Assembly (NCBI RefSeq): GCF_900114605.1
Contig: NZ_FOTP01000004.1
Coordinates: 434,001-498,000, forward strand
DNA from: Bradyrhizobium sp. NFR13
Lineage (GTDB): Bacteria > Pseudomonadota > Alphaproteobacteria > Rhizobiales > Xanthobacteraceae
Direction: 5' to 3'
DNA length: 64,000 nt
Position numbers and translations under genes: made by a program. Shown one piece after another: positions 35,270 to 42,020 of the stretch. A model generated the notes under the pieces. The model saw nothing but the letters and a program-made list of their open reading frames with translations. It was not told the DNA's origin and made no database searches. Each line of letters starts with the position of its first letter. Positions within the stretch are counted from its first letter, which is position 1.

Positions 35270-35904
35270 TCGACGAGTTCGAATTCGCTGACAAGGAAGC
35301 GCCGTTCGATCCGCTTGGCGTCATGCTGTTCAAGGCGCTGCAGGTGATCGCGTTCCTGTTCTTCATCGCGCTGCTGGCGATCAAGACCAAGGACGACGAA
35401 GGCAAGGTCGATCCCAAGCTGGAGTTCTTGATCACGGTGAGTTGGCCCGACAAGCACCCGGACGACATCGACATGTTCGTGCAGGACCCGATCGGCAATA
35501 TCGTGTGGTACCGGCGGCGTGAGACCGGCTTCATGGTGCTCGACCGCGATGATCGCGGCGGGCTCAACGATTTCATCATGGTCAATGGCCAGAAGGTGCT
35601 CTCGCCGATCCGGCAGGAGATCGTCAGCGTGCGCGGCATCGTGGCCGGCGAATACATCGTCAACATCTACCATTTCGCGGCGCTGACCGGACAGCCAGTG
35701 CCAGTGACGGTCAAGGTCGAGAAGTTGAATCCGAAAGTACAGGTGGTGCACTACGACACCGTCAATGTCGATCATGGCGGCGCCGAGACAACCGCGGTGC
35801 GCTTCATCATGGACAAGGCCGGCAACGTGACGGAGGTCAATCACGACCAGACATCGCTCGTGCGGATGCTGAACAAGCGGTACAGGGAGCGCAAGGCCGG
35901 ATGA
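35266..35904 (+). CDS. Single-pass membrane protein with periplasmic beta-rich domain, probable channel partner
   Basis: A 212-residue protein with GTG start overlapping the previous stop (GTGA). A short cytoplasmic N-terminus is followed by one helix (LGVMLFKALQVIAFLFFIAL, about 17-38). The segment EAPFDPLGVML places an Asp just before the helix, where ExbD/TolR/MotB carry their proton-accepting Asp. The rest (about 45-205) is beta-rich: FLITVSWPDKHPDDIDMFVQ, IVSVRGIVAGEYIVNIYHFA. The pattern resembles DUF2135/YfaP-like beta-sandwich domains rather than the ExbD C-terminus. Proposed role: stator-like partner with a new periplasmic domain. Function unverified. Confidence 0.72.
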   Translation: MIDEFEFADKEAPFDPLGVMLFKALQVIAFLFFIALLAIKTKDDEGKVDPKLEFLITVSWPDKHPDDIDMFVQDPIGNIVWYRRRETGFMVLDRDDRGGLNDFIMVNGQKVLSPIRQEIVSVRGIVAGEYIVNIYHFAALTGQPVPVTVKVEKLNPKVQVVHYDTVNVDHGGAETTAVRFIMDKAGNVTEVNHDQTSLVRMLNKRYRERKAG

Positions 35905-35908
35905 AGCG

Positions 35909-36514
35909 ATGAGCCTGCAAGCCAGCATTCTCGGTCTGTCATTCGGCTACGCGCTGCTCGGCCTGTTGCTGTTGCTGGCGGTGGTGCGGACGCGGCTGCC
36001 GTGGCTGGTGAAGGCCGGTGCGGTGGTGGTGACCTCCGGGTTTTACGTGCTGGTGTTCTTCCGCACCCAGGGCCTGCTCGGCTGGTCGGCGGACGATCCG
36101 CTGCCGCCGCATTTCCAGTTGCTGTGGGTGCGCAGCGTCGAACCCAACATTGCGCAGGGCGAGCCTGGCGCCATCCACATGTGGGTCGAGGCCCTCGACG
36201 ACGACAATCTGCCGAGCGGGGCGCCACGGGCCTATCGGCGGCCTTACTCCACCGCGCTGGCGCGCAAGGCCGAGCGTGCGCGCACCGAGATTGCTGCTGG
36301 GCATCCGCAAGGTGGCCGCGCCGCGCAATTCGGATCCGGTGACGGCGAGTTGCCCCCTGGCGGTCCACAAGGCGCGTTGTTCGCCAGCGGCGAGCCCGGC
36401 GGCGATCCATCCGGCGGTGGTCTGCTGGACCCCGCTTTCATGCGCGGCGACTCCCAGTCCATCACATTCGCCCCGCTGCCCGTGCCCGTCCTGCCAGCCA
36501 AAGACGCGCCGTAG
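35909..36514 (+). CDS. Membrane protein of unknown function, third gene of the channel cluster
   Basis: A 201-residue protein with two helices (FGYALLGLLLLLAVV and AGAVVVTSGFYVLVFF) and then a periplasmic-side region with FQLLWVRSVEPNIAQGEPGA and IHMWVEALDDDNLPSG, ending in a Gly/Pro-rich low-complexity tail of about 70 residues. It starts 4 bases after the previous stop, so it belongs to the same operon. No family recognised. The conserved-looking middle could contact the beta-rich domain of its neighbour. Confidence 0.7.
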   Translation: MSLQASILGLSFGYALLGLLLLLAVVRTRLPWLVKAGAVVVTSGFYVLVFFRTQGLLGWSADDPLPPHFQLLWVRSVEPNIAQGEPGAIHMWVEALDDDNLPSGAPRAYRRPYSTALARKAERARTEIAAGHPQGGRAAQFGSGDGELPPGGPQGALFASGEPGGDPSGGGLLDPAFMRGDSQSITFAPLPVPVLPAKDAP

Positions 36515-36576
36515 GGGCAATGGCCGTCGCGAAGGTCAGCTCCGCGCGGCTCCACCTGGAGTGACGGTCGGATCTC

Positions 36577-36705
36577 GTCATTCCGGGGCGCGCGTCGCCG
36601 GCGAAGCCGGCAGAGCGCGAACCCGGAATCCCGGAATGTTTTGCGCAAAGCACGCCGGGATTCCGGGTTCGTCTGCGCGAAGGTGCGCAGCCGCCCCGGA
36701 ATGAC
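36577..36705. repeat. Nested inverted-repeat element
   Basis: Outer arms GTCATTCCGGGGCG (36577-36590) and its complement (36692-36705) enclose inner arms of 17 bases (36618-36634 and 36655-36671, core CGAACCCGGAATCCCGG). It can fold into a long branched hairpin. The words ATTCCGGGTTCG and CCCCGGAATGAC recall the elements at 4921 and 21945. No protein is encoded. Confidence 0.7.
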
Positions 36706-36749
36706 AGTTTGGGGTTGGAAAGGCGCCAAACATTTTTTCCTATTTACCG

Positions 36750-36777
36750 TTGACAATATCCCTACGAGGTTTATATT
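36750..36777 (+). promoter_or_regulatory. Near-consensus sigma-70 promoter without an obvious gene
   Basis: TTGACA at 36750-36755 and TATATT at 36772-36777 are separated by 16 bases in an AT-rich patch unlike its surroundings. No convincing coding frame starts within 500 bases downstream on the plus strand. Confidence 0.5.
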
Positions 36778-36784
36778 CTCCTTC

Positions 36785-37394
36785 GTCCTGCCCCACCGAG
36801 AGGGGCGATCGCGATCGTCACGTTCGCGGGGTGGGATGCGGTGGACGCCGGAGATGCGGCGTTACGCGGTTCATGGGTGACGTCTGTCTTCGGGCAGGAC
36901 GGATCTGCGCCAGCACTGCCACTGGCAAGGACACGACCGACCTTGAGATGGAAAGATCCCTGGACAGTGTGACGGACGACCAAATCGAAACGCGTCCGGC
37001 TTTCTCGCTTGAGGCTCCCTGTCCCTCCGCCGTGGGACCATAGTTTTGGTGATCGGATCGTTCGCTGAGGCAAAGTGCAAGCAAGTCGAAAAAACACCGC
37101 AGGCGGAACGTCGGGCACTTGCTCGTGATTCCGAAAGTCCTGATGCATTACCCCTTGCGGAAGACCGCATCGCATCAGGCCCAAGGGTGCATCGGGCACC
37201 CGGCGTTCCGCACGCCCTCTCGCAAGGGGGCGGGAATGCAAGACACGACGGCGCCCCCGCGCCGCAAACAACAGGGGTGATGTCGCATGTCTGAAGCGCA
37301 GTGGCTGTTTGACAGTTGAATCCGACCAAGCCGGTGGCTAGAGCGCAGGCGACGCTCACCCCATCCCACGATCAACGCAATCACGACGAGGCGT
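36785..37394. other. Gene-free stretch, possibly a decayed dispersed element or ncRNA
   Basis: About 600 bases without a plausible gene: the frames are short and arginine-rich, with no ribosome sites. Features seen are GAGAGGGGCGATCGCGATCGTC just after the promoter, a CGGGTGC/GCATCGGGCACCCGG pair near 37185-37202, and GCCCTCTCGCAAGGGGGC at about 37213-37230. I recall similar gene-free sequence dispersed in Bradyrhizobium-type genomes, but cannot verify this here. Confidence 0.45.
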
Positions 37395-38105
37395 TTACCG
37401 CAGCCCGCTGAGCTGCGTCGTCAGGCGATCCATGGCATTGCCGACATCGCGCCATTGCTCGAGCCAGCTCCGTGGAAAGCGGAAGATGAGATCGGCGCCG
37501 CCGACGCGGCGTTCGCTCATGCACATGCCAGGCGTGGCCCCATCGCGCGTGCAGCGCGCCACCAGTGCCGGCGTCGTGCCGAGATACAGATCTTCATTGC
37601 TGTAGGGCGAGTTGTCGCGGAATGGCTGGACGGTCAGGCCGTCCTCGCTGCCCGCGGCGCGGTCAATGTAACGCGGATAGATGGTGCGCAAGCGCGTGTC
37701 GGGCGAGGTGGCATCGTGATGCGCAGAGATCGAGACAAAGATGCGATCAATCGGCTGCGCGTTCTCATCGAAATTCTCGACGCTGACATGCCTCGGCTGA
37801 TTGCTCGCTTCGAGCGAGGGATAGACATAGCTCAGATCGACGCGTTCCTGCGGCCCTGAATGTTTCTGCACCTTGCGGCGAAACGCATGGGTCGGGACAT
37901 TGAACAGTGTCGCGCCCACGCTCACCGGAATGCGGTCGGGATCGCCGGGCTTCTGGCTCTGCCAGGTGGGCCACAACAGATAGGCCACTACTGCGATAGC
38001 GGGGGCTGCAAGCGCTGCACCGACTAGCATCGGTACGACGTGGTTGCGGCGGCGATGGCGGCGCCGCGGCCGCGTCGTCGGGTGGGTCGGAAACAGCAGA
38101 GACAT
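37395..38105 (-). CDS. Membrane-anchored protein of unknown function
   Basis: A protein of about 236 residues with an arginine-rich cytoplasmic N-terminus (TTRPRRRHRRRNHV), one membrane helix (MLVGAALAAPAIAVVAYLLW) and a periplasmic domain of about 185 residues. Blocks include PVSVGATLFNVPTHAFRRKV, VDLSYVYPSLEASNQP and FRFPRSWLEQWRDVGNAMDR. Two Cys near 193 and 203 may form a disulfide. I do not recognise a named family. ATG at 38105 (MSLLFP) and ATG at 38111 are both possible. It is divergent from the small membrane protein at 38337, with a CtrA box between them. Confidence 0.72.
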   Translation of the reverse strand: MSLLFPTHPTTRPRRRHRRRNHVVPMLVGAALAAPAIAVVAYLLWPTWQSQKPGDPDRIPVSVGATLFNVPTHAFRRKVQKHSGPQERVDLSYVYPSLEASNQPRHVSVENFDENAQPIDRIFVSISAHHDATSPDTRLRTIYPRYIDRAAGSEDGLTVQPFRDNSPYSNEDLYLGTTPALVARCTRDGATPGMCMSERRVGGADLIFRFPRSWLEQWRDVGNAMDRLTTQLSGLR

Positions 38106-38250
38106 GCGCACGCTAAATTGGAACTGGGAGGCGGTGTAACGGGTGGGCGAATCAACCGCGAATATGCCAGCCGATGGTTAACGGCCTCGCGTACCCCGCC
38201 GCGGGAGGTATCCGGGAGCCATGCACCGCGCGCGGTTCCCGACCGCGCCA

Positions 38251-38265
38251 TTAACCCTTTATTAA
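38251..38265. promoter_or_regulatory. Perfect CtrA box (TTAA-N7-TTAA)
   Basis: TTAACCCTTTATTAA matches the full binding consensus of the alphaproteobacterial cell-cycle regulator CtrA. It lies 146 bp before the divergent gene at 38105 and 72 bp before the start at 38337. Confidence 0.6.
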
Positions 38266-38336
38266 CGTTATGCTGGCGTGGAGCTGCGCATTTTGCGATG
38301 CAGGGCGGTGTCTGTATGTGCCGTGAAAGAGCCTCG

Positions 38337-38666
38337 ATGTCCCCCGATGCGTTGAATTCATTCTTCCAGCTATGCATTGGCTTCGCGCTCGCAGGCGCCA
38401 TTGCAAGCGCCTACCAGGCCTTTGCCAAACGCCCCCCGAGCTTCAGCCTGCTCCAGCAGGGGCCGTCCCCTGAAGCCTTCGCAGCCGTGCCGCTGCTGGT
38501 CTTCACGGCGCCCTTCATCATCATGCGCAACACGCTCCGGAACGGTGCAGCCGAGCAGCATCGCATTCAGTTCGTGATGATCGCGACGGTGCTGTCGGGC
38601 ATCTGGAGCCTGATGTCGGGCACCTTCATCGTGATGACCCTGGAAGCGCTGGGCATACTGGCCTAA
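38337..38666 (+). CDS. Small integral membrane protein
   Basis: A 109-residue protein with three hydrophobic segments: FFQLCIGFALAGAIASAYQAF, FAAVPLLVFTAPFIIMRN and FVMIATVLSGIWSLMSGTFI. I choose ATG at 38337 (MSPDALNSFF); ATG at 38316 is an alternative, and the longer frame from 38040 is shadow. No function can be read. The perfect CtrA box 72 bp upstream suggests cell-cycle or developmental control. Confidence 0.75.
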   Translation: MSPDALNSFFQLCIGFALAGAIASAYQAFAKRPPSFSLLQQGPSPEAFAAVPLLVFTAPFIIMRNTLRNGAAEQHRIQFVMIATVLSGIWSLMSGTFIVMTLEALGILA

Positions 38667-38714
38667 GCGCAAGAATCCGTGGCAGTGTCTCCCGCAAAGG
38701 GAGACCACTAAATC

Positions 38715-39245
38715 ATGGCAATCTACGAACTCGACGGGCAGGGACCGGATCTTCCGGCTAGCGGAAATTACTTCATCGCCGACACGGCCGATGTGATCGG
38801 CAAGATTCGTTTGCTGGAGCAGGCGAGTGTCTGGTTCGGCGCGGTGCTGCGCGGCGACAACGAATGGATCGAGATCGGTGAAGGCTCCAACGTGCAGGAC
38901 AACTGCACATGCCATACCGACAAGGGCTTTCCCCTGACGATCGGCAAGAACTGCACCGTCGGCCACAACGTCATCCTGCACGGCTGCACGATCGAGGACG
39001 GCGCGCTGATCGGCATGGGCTCGATCGTGATGAACGGCGCCAGGATCGGCAAGAACAGCATCGTGGGCGCCGGCTCGGTGATCACCGAGGGCAAGGAATT
39101 TCCGGAGAATTCGCTGATCATCGGATCGCCGGCGCGCGTCATTCGCACGCTGTCGCCGGAGCAGGTGACGGCGATGGGCGGCGCGGCGCGGTTCTACGCG
39201 GCAAACGGCCCGCGCTTTACAAAGGGTCTCAAGAAGATCGGCTAA
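38715..39245 (+). CDS. Gamma carbonic anhydrase family protein (YrdA/PaaY type)
   Basis: A 176-residue left-handed beta-helix protein that starts MAIYELDGQGPDLPASGNYF. Hexapeptide repeats run from about 30 to 140, and the three zinc His residues are visible in NCTCHTDKGFPL and TVGHNVILHGCTI. Some family members are active carbonic anhydrases; others are acyl-CoA hydrolases or complex I-associated. The acidic catalytic loop of archaeal Cam is not present, so activity is uncertain. Upstream spacing is 48 bases from the small membrane protein gene. Confidence 0.92.
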   Translation: MAIYELDGQGPDLPASGNYFIADTADVIGKIRLLEQASVWFGAVLRGDNEWIEIGEGSNVQDNCTCHTDKGFPLTIGKNCTVGHNVILHGCTIEDGALIGMGSIVMNGARIGKNSIVGAGSVITEGKEFPENSLIIGSPARVIRTLSPEQVTAMGGAARFYAANGPRFTKGLKKIG

Positions 39246-39266
39246 TTTTGATCGCGCTGCGCGCGG

Positions 39267-39440
39267 TCACGTCCCTTCGGACTCGCTGGCTTCTGTATTA
39301 CCGGCCACGCGCTCGTGGCCCGCGCTCCATAGCGCATGCTCCTCGGTGCCGTCCTGATAGGGATTGGCCTCGGCAGGAATGCCCTCGCTGGCGGCGCGCT
39401 CGCCTTCCTCAAATGGATCTTTTTGCGGATCGTTTGGCAT
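39267..39440 (-). CDS. RMF/CrpP-like micro-protein
   Basis: A 57-residue acidic protein. The core EGERAASEGIPAEANPYQDG and the following HALWSAGHE match the ribosome modulation factor/CrpP pattern: a G-x3-A helix, N-P-Y and a W-x2-G end. RMF dimerises ribosomes in stationary phase; CrpP-like members have been linked to quinolone modification, which is debated. ATG is at 39440 and the stop at 39267. The gene upstream on the same strand (39409-39687) overlaps its first 32 bases in another frame. It is easily missed by length cut-offs. Confidence 0.72.
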   Translation of the reverse strand: MPNDPQKDPFEEGERAASEGIPAEANPYQDGTEEHALWSAGHERVAGNTEASESEGT

Positions 39441-39687
39441 GGGCCTTCTTCCTTGCTGGACGTGACGGGGCGGGGCGCATCGCAGTCTTGCGGCGGGATG
39501 CTGATGATGAACCGGCGGCTTTCGCGCTCTTGTGCAAGGCGTCCGTAAGATCGATCGGCACGCCGTGCTTTTTCAGGAGATCGGCGAAGGCCTCATCGGC
39601 GAGTTCTTGCGTCGTCGCCATACGATCGCGTCCAAGCTGGATGAGCTTGTCGAGGGTTTCGTCGTCGAAGTCGATCAGTTTGCGCAT
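39409..39687 (-). CDS. Small basic protein of unknown function
   Basis: A 92-residue protein. The N-terminal half (MRKLIDFDDETLDKLIQLGR, then ATTQELADEAFADLLKKHG) resembles a ribbon-helix-helix DNA-binding fold: a short strand followed by two helices. The C-terminus is a Lys/Arg/Ala tail (RKKAHAKRSAKR) that could bind nucleic acid. It ends inside the RMF-like gene by 32 bases, suggesting coupled translation. An antitoxin-like role is possible, but no toxin is next to it. Confidence 0.65.
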   Translation of the reverse strand: MRKLIDFDDETLDKLIQLGRDRMATTQELADEAFADLLKKHGVPIDLTDALHKSAKAAGSSSASRRKTAMRPAPSRPARKKAHAKRSAKRSI

Positions 39688-39828
39688 GACATCTGCTAAC
39701 TACGGCCCGTCCCAGGACACGCAGACTTCTCCTCGACCATGTCAGGGATTCAAGCCGCCGGCGCCAAATTCGTTCCCGCTCCGGAACCCGTTTCCGCTGG
39801 CCTCGTTGAACGCCGAAGGAGATTTCCA

Positions 39829-40134
39829 ATGGCGCATTCCTCGAAACTCATCATGGCTGCAACGGCTGTCGTCCTGTTGTCCTCGGCCGTGGCACTCGCC
39901 CAATCCGGCAGTGCAGGCAGCTCAGGCGTCGGCGCGACCGGCGGCACGGCAGGGACCAATAGTGCAGGCACGGCGAATGCGGGCGGGGGACGCGCCGCGA
40001 CCGGGATAACGACAGGCGCAAGCGGGACCGGGCAGGCGTCGCCCGATGGCAAGCCGGCGACAGGCGATGCAGCGGTCGATGCGCAGGATCGCGCCGTCGA
40101 TCGCAAGGTGAGGAGTATTTGCAAGGGGTGCTAG
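39829..40134 (+). CDS. Small secreted Gly/Ala/Thr-rich protein
   Basis: A 101-residue protein with a clear signal peptide (KLIMAATAVVLLSSAVALAQ, cleavage after ALA). The mature part is low-complexity (SGSAGSSGVGATGGTAGTNS), then DAQDRAVDRKVRSICKGC. The two end Cys may bind metal or form a disulfide. GAAGGAG precedes the ATG. Family unknown; similar exported small proteins are frequent in the group. Confidence 0.72.
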   Translation: MAHSSKLIMAATAVVLLSSAVALAQSGSAGSSGVGATGGTAGTNSAGTANAGGGRAATGITTGASGTGQASPDGKPATGDAAVDAQDRAVDRKVRSICKGC

Positions 40135-40289
40135 CGCAACGTTGCGCGACAGGCGTTCAGCAACACACCGTAATCGACAGTCGCGAACAAGTGACGGCTA
40201 TTGATCGTCACACCGTGGCGGTTCACGAACGAAAGAGCTACCTATTTCACAGGGGCGGCGCTGGAATGACCCGTGACGGAGTGTAGTTG

Positions 40290-40676
40290 ATGTTACGCAA
40301 ATTGGTGTTTGGTCTGGTGACCCTCGCCGCAGTCGCGCTGGTTGCGCCGACGGCCGCATCGGCGCGCGGTGGCGGCGGGCACGGTGGCGGCGGGGGCTTC
40401 CACGGTGGCGGATTCCATGGCGGTGGATTTCACGGTGGTGGCTGGCATGGCGGCGGCTTCGGTCGCGGATGGCGCGGTGCTGGTATCGGCTTCGGGCTTG
40501 GTCTTGCCGGCGCCGGCCTTTATGGCGGCTACTACGGCTACGGCCCCTATGCGTATTACGGTGGGTACCCTTACGCTTATGGCGGTTATGATGACGAAGG
40601 CGGATGTTATGTAACGCGTAAACGCGTATGGACACCGGCTGGATATCGGGTGCGTCGTGTCGAGGTTTGTGAGTGA
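40290..40676 (+). CDS. Secreted Gly/His/Tyr-rich repeat protein
   Basis: A 128-residue protein with a signal peptide (FGLVTLAAVALVAPTAASA) and a mature part made of GGGFHGG-type repeats (about five His-Gly units), a Gly-rich hydrophobic stretch and tyrosine repeats (YYGYGPYAYYGGYPYAYGGY). The end YVTRKRVWTPAGYRVRRVEV is common to many rhizobial small exported proteins. The His/Gly repeats could bind metal. ATG at 40290 follows GGAG; a TTG one codon earlier is possible. Confidence 0.78.
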   Translation: MLRKLVFGLVTLAAVALVAPTAASARGGGGHGGGGGFHGGGFHGGGFHGGGWHGGGFGRGWRGAGIGFGLGLAGAGLYGGYYGYGPYAYYGGYPYAYGGYDDEGGCYVTRKRVWTPAGYRVRRVEVCE

Positions 40677-40711
40677 GTGGCCTTTAGCGACGCCACCTGA
40701 TTACCTCGTCG

Positions 40712-40735
40712 GCTCCAGTATAGCTATACTGGAGC
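40712..40735. promoter_or_regulatory. Perfect 24-bp palindrome without loop
   Basis: Arms GCTCCAGTATAG (40712-40723) and CTATACTGGAGC (40724-40735) are exact complements meeting at AGCT. No T-run follows, so it looks like an operator rather than a terminator. It lies 35 bases after the Gly/His-rich gene and 52 bases before the small frame at 40787. Confidence 0.5.
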
Positions 40736-40786
40736 TACATCATGGCTGGTTAGATTGTCTGGTACGCGTTTTGCAAAATCGAAACG

Positions 40787-40984
40787 ATGACCATGACCCT
40801 CGATAATATTGCCAACCTCACGCTGCTGTTTGTCACCACGGTTTTTGCGCTGGCGATGGCTTTCGTCTGGATGTTCTGTGAGTTCGAACGCCGCTTCGGG
40901 AAGCGGTTTGCCGCAATCGCATTGGCCCGCTTCGGCTATCGGCCCGACGGCACCATCGACCGAAACGCAAATCGCCGCGAATAG
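40787..40984 (+). CDS. Possible small membrane protein
   Basis: A 65-residue frame with one strong helix (LTLLFVTTVFALAMAFVWMF) and a basic tail (FERRFGKRFAAIALARFGYR, then PDGTIDRN). The helix-plus-charged-tail composition is more natural than the overlapping minus-strand frame. The ribosome site is weak (no clear AGG within 10 bases). A perfect palindrome 52 bp upstream could be its operator. Confidence 0.5.
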   Translation: MTMTLDNIANLTLLFVTTVFALAMAFVWMFCEFERRFGKRFAAIALARFGYRPDGTIDRNANRRE

Positions 40985-41118
40985 TGCGGCGATTTTCATG
41001 TCAGCTCGTGTTTCTCGGCTGTCAGTCCGAGATGAGCAACGCACTTGGTCGTACGTCAGCCAGACCCTGTTTCCACGCATTGTCGCAGCTTCCTGTCGGA
41101 AGTTGCGTGACCACCACC

Positions 41119-41157
41119 CCAAAAAAGTTGCGGCCAGCCTTGGGGGAGGCTGGCCGC
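41119..41157 (-). terminator. Rho-independent terminator after the cysteine peptidase gene
   Basis: On the minus strand, stem GCGGCCAGCC/GGCTGGCCGC (41130-41157, loop TCCCCCAA) is followed by AACTTTTTT. It lies about 70 bases past the peptidase stop (41226). The loop exposes CCCCC, as some alphaproteobacterial regulatory RNAs do. Confidence 0.85.
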
Positions 41158-41171
41158 GCGCGATCCGGTCT

Positions 41172-41194
41172 GGGACGGGGAGGGGTGGGGATGT
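41172..41194 (+). other. G-quadruplex-type motif within a duplicated 19-nt word
   Basis: GGGACGGGGAGGGGTGGGG contains four G runs separated by one or two bases, fitting the G3+N1-7 quadruplex rule on the plus strand. CGGGGAGGGGTGGGGATGT (41176-41194) recurs exactly at 43791-43809. Flanks GCGATCCGGTC and GACCGGGTCGC could pair in RNA with one G-U. Confidence 0.55.
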
Positions 41195-41225
41195 GACCGG
41201 GTCGCGTGTCTCCAATTCGTGTTGT

Positions 41226-41849
41226 TTAGCGATCCCGCGCGCTGGCCGTGGCCACCGCAGGACGGTTGTCGCCGAGCGAAACCCAGACATTCGGATCGCT
41301 CTGTGACTGACGCTTGACGAAGCGGTAGCCAGTCTCGGTCCAGGCGAGGACGTTCTCATTCTGGTTGTCCAGAACGTATTCGCCCTTGTCAGTCTTCACC
41401 GTGAGCACGGCGTGGCCTTCGCCCTTCTTGTCGCGCACCACGGTGATCAGCAGCGCCTCGCGTGGCCAGCCTGCCTCGATCAGCATCTTGCGCTTCAGGA
41501 GCACATAGTCTTCGCAGTCACCGTAGCCATCAGTCGGCAGCGACCACTTCTCGATCACGCCCCAATGATCCATGTCGGTCATCGGCTTGACGGTCTCGTT
41601 GACCCAGCGATTGACTCGCACCAGATCCTTCCACGCAGTCTGCGTGATGACGATGTCGCGTGGCTGGGTTGCGCCGCCGCGGCAGTCGGTCGGATTATCT
41701 GAACAGAATTCGACCCAGCCGATCGGTGCGCGCGTGCTGTCGCCCAGGCTTGCGTAGAGTTTTTCGTTGCCGGCACGTGCCGACGAAGTCACCCCAAGAA
41801 GGACTGCTAAAACGGCCAGTCCGAAGTATCGCCCCTTGTTACCAAACAT
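41226..41849 (-). CDS. Transglutaminase-like cysteine peptidase (BTLCP family)
   Basis: A 207-residue exported protein: signal peptide (FGLAVLAVLLGVTSSARA), then a papain-like fold with Cys112 in DGYGDCEDYVLLKRK, His145 in GEGHAVLTV and Asp160 in YVLDNQ. BTLCP proteins are related to LapG-type proteases of surface adhesins. No adhesin is next to it. I use ATG at 41849 (MFGNKGRYFG), since the upstream frame start at 41924 would bury the signal peptide. A perfect palindrome and direct repeats lie about 120 bp upstream. Confidence 0.9.
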   Translation of the reverse strand: MFGNKGRYFGLAVLAVLLGVTSSARAGNEKLYASLGDSTRAPIGWVEFCSDNPTDCRGGATQPRDIVITQTAWKDLVRVNRWVNETVKPMTDMDHWGVIEKWSLPTDGYGDCEDYVLLKRKMLIEAGWPREALLITVVRDKKGEGHAVLTVKTDKGEYVLDNQNENVLAWTETGYRFVKRQSQSDPNVWVSLGDNRPAVATASARDR

Positions 41850-41968
41850 TGTGGCCCCCGTTTTCTTGTTGGGACCATGTTTCGCACAAAGGATTTTCGT
41901 CGCCGCTAAATCGCTCAAGTACAATTGAGGCGATTACTAGTAAAAGGAGCGGCGAATTCGAACTATAC

Positions 41969-42020
41969 TTGAATCGAATTCGATTCAAATTTTAGCTAAT
42001 TGCATTTGATTCAAATTTTA
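41969..42020. promoter_or_regulatory. AT-rich island with a 20-bp palindrome and direct repeats
   Basis: TTGAATCGAATTCGATTCAA (41969-41988) is a perfect palindrome. GATTCAAATTTTA occurs at 41982-41994 and again at 42008-42020, 26 bp apart. The composition is far more AT-rich than the rest of the window. It lies in the 331-bp gap upstream of the cysteine peptidase and downstream of the PilZ gene; the remainder of the gap (42021-42180) shows nothing definable. Confidence 0.55.

Noticed and set aside
36871-37359. Frames of 82-166 residues in the gene-free stretch 36785-37394
   Set aside because: Short, arginine/serine-rich in all frames, no start signals; several overlap each other on both strands.
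40724-41359. 211-residue minus-strand frame between the peptidase gene and the 24-bp palindrome
   Set aside because: It overlaps the end of the cysteine peptidase gene and its terminator, and has no signal, domain or ribosome site.
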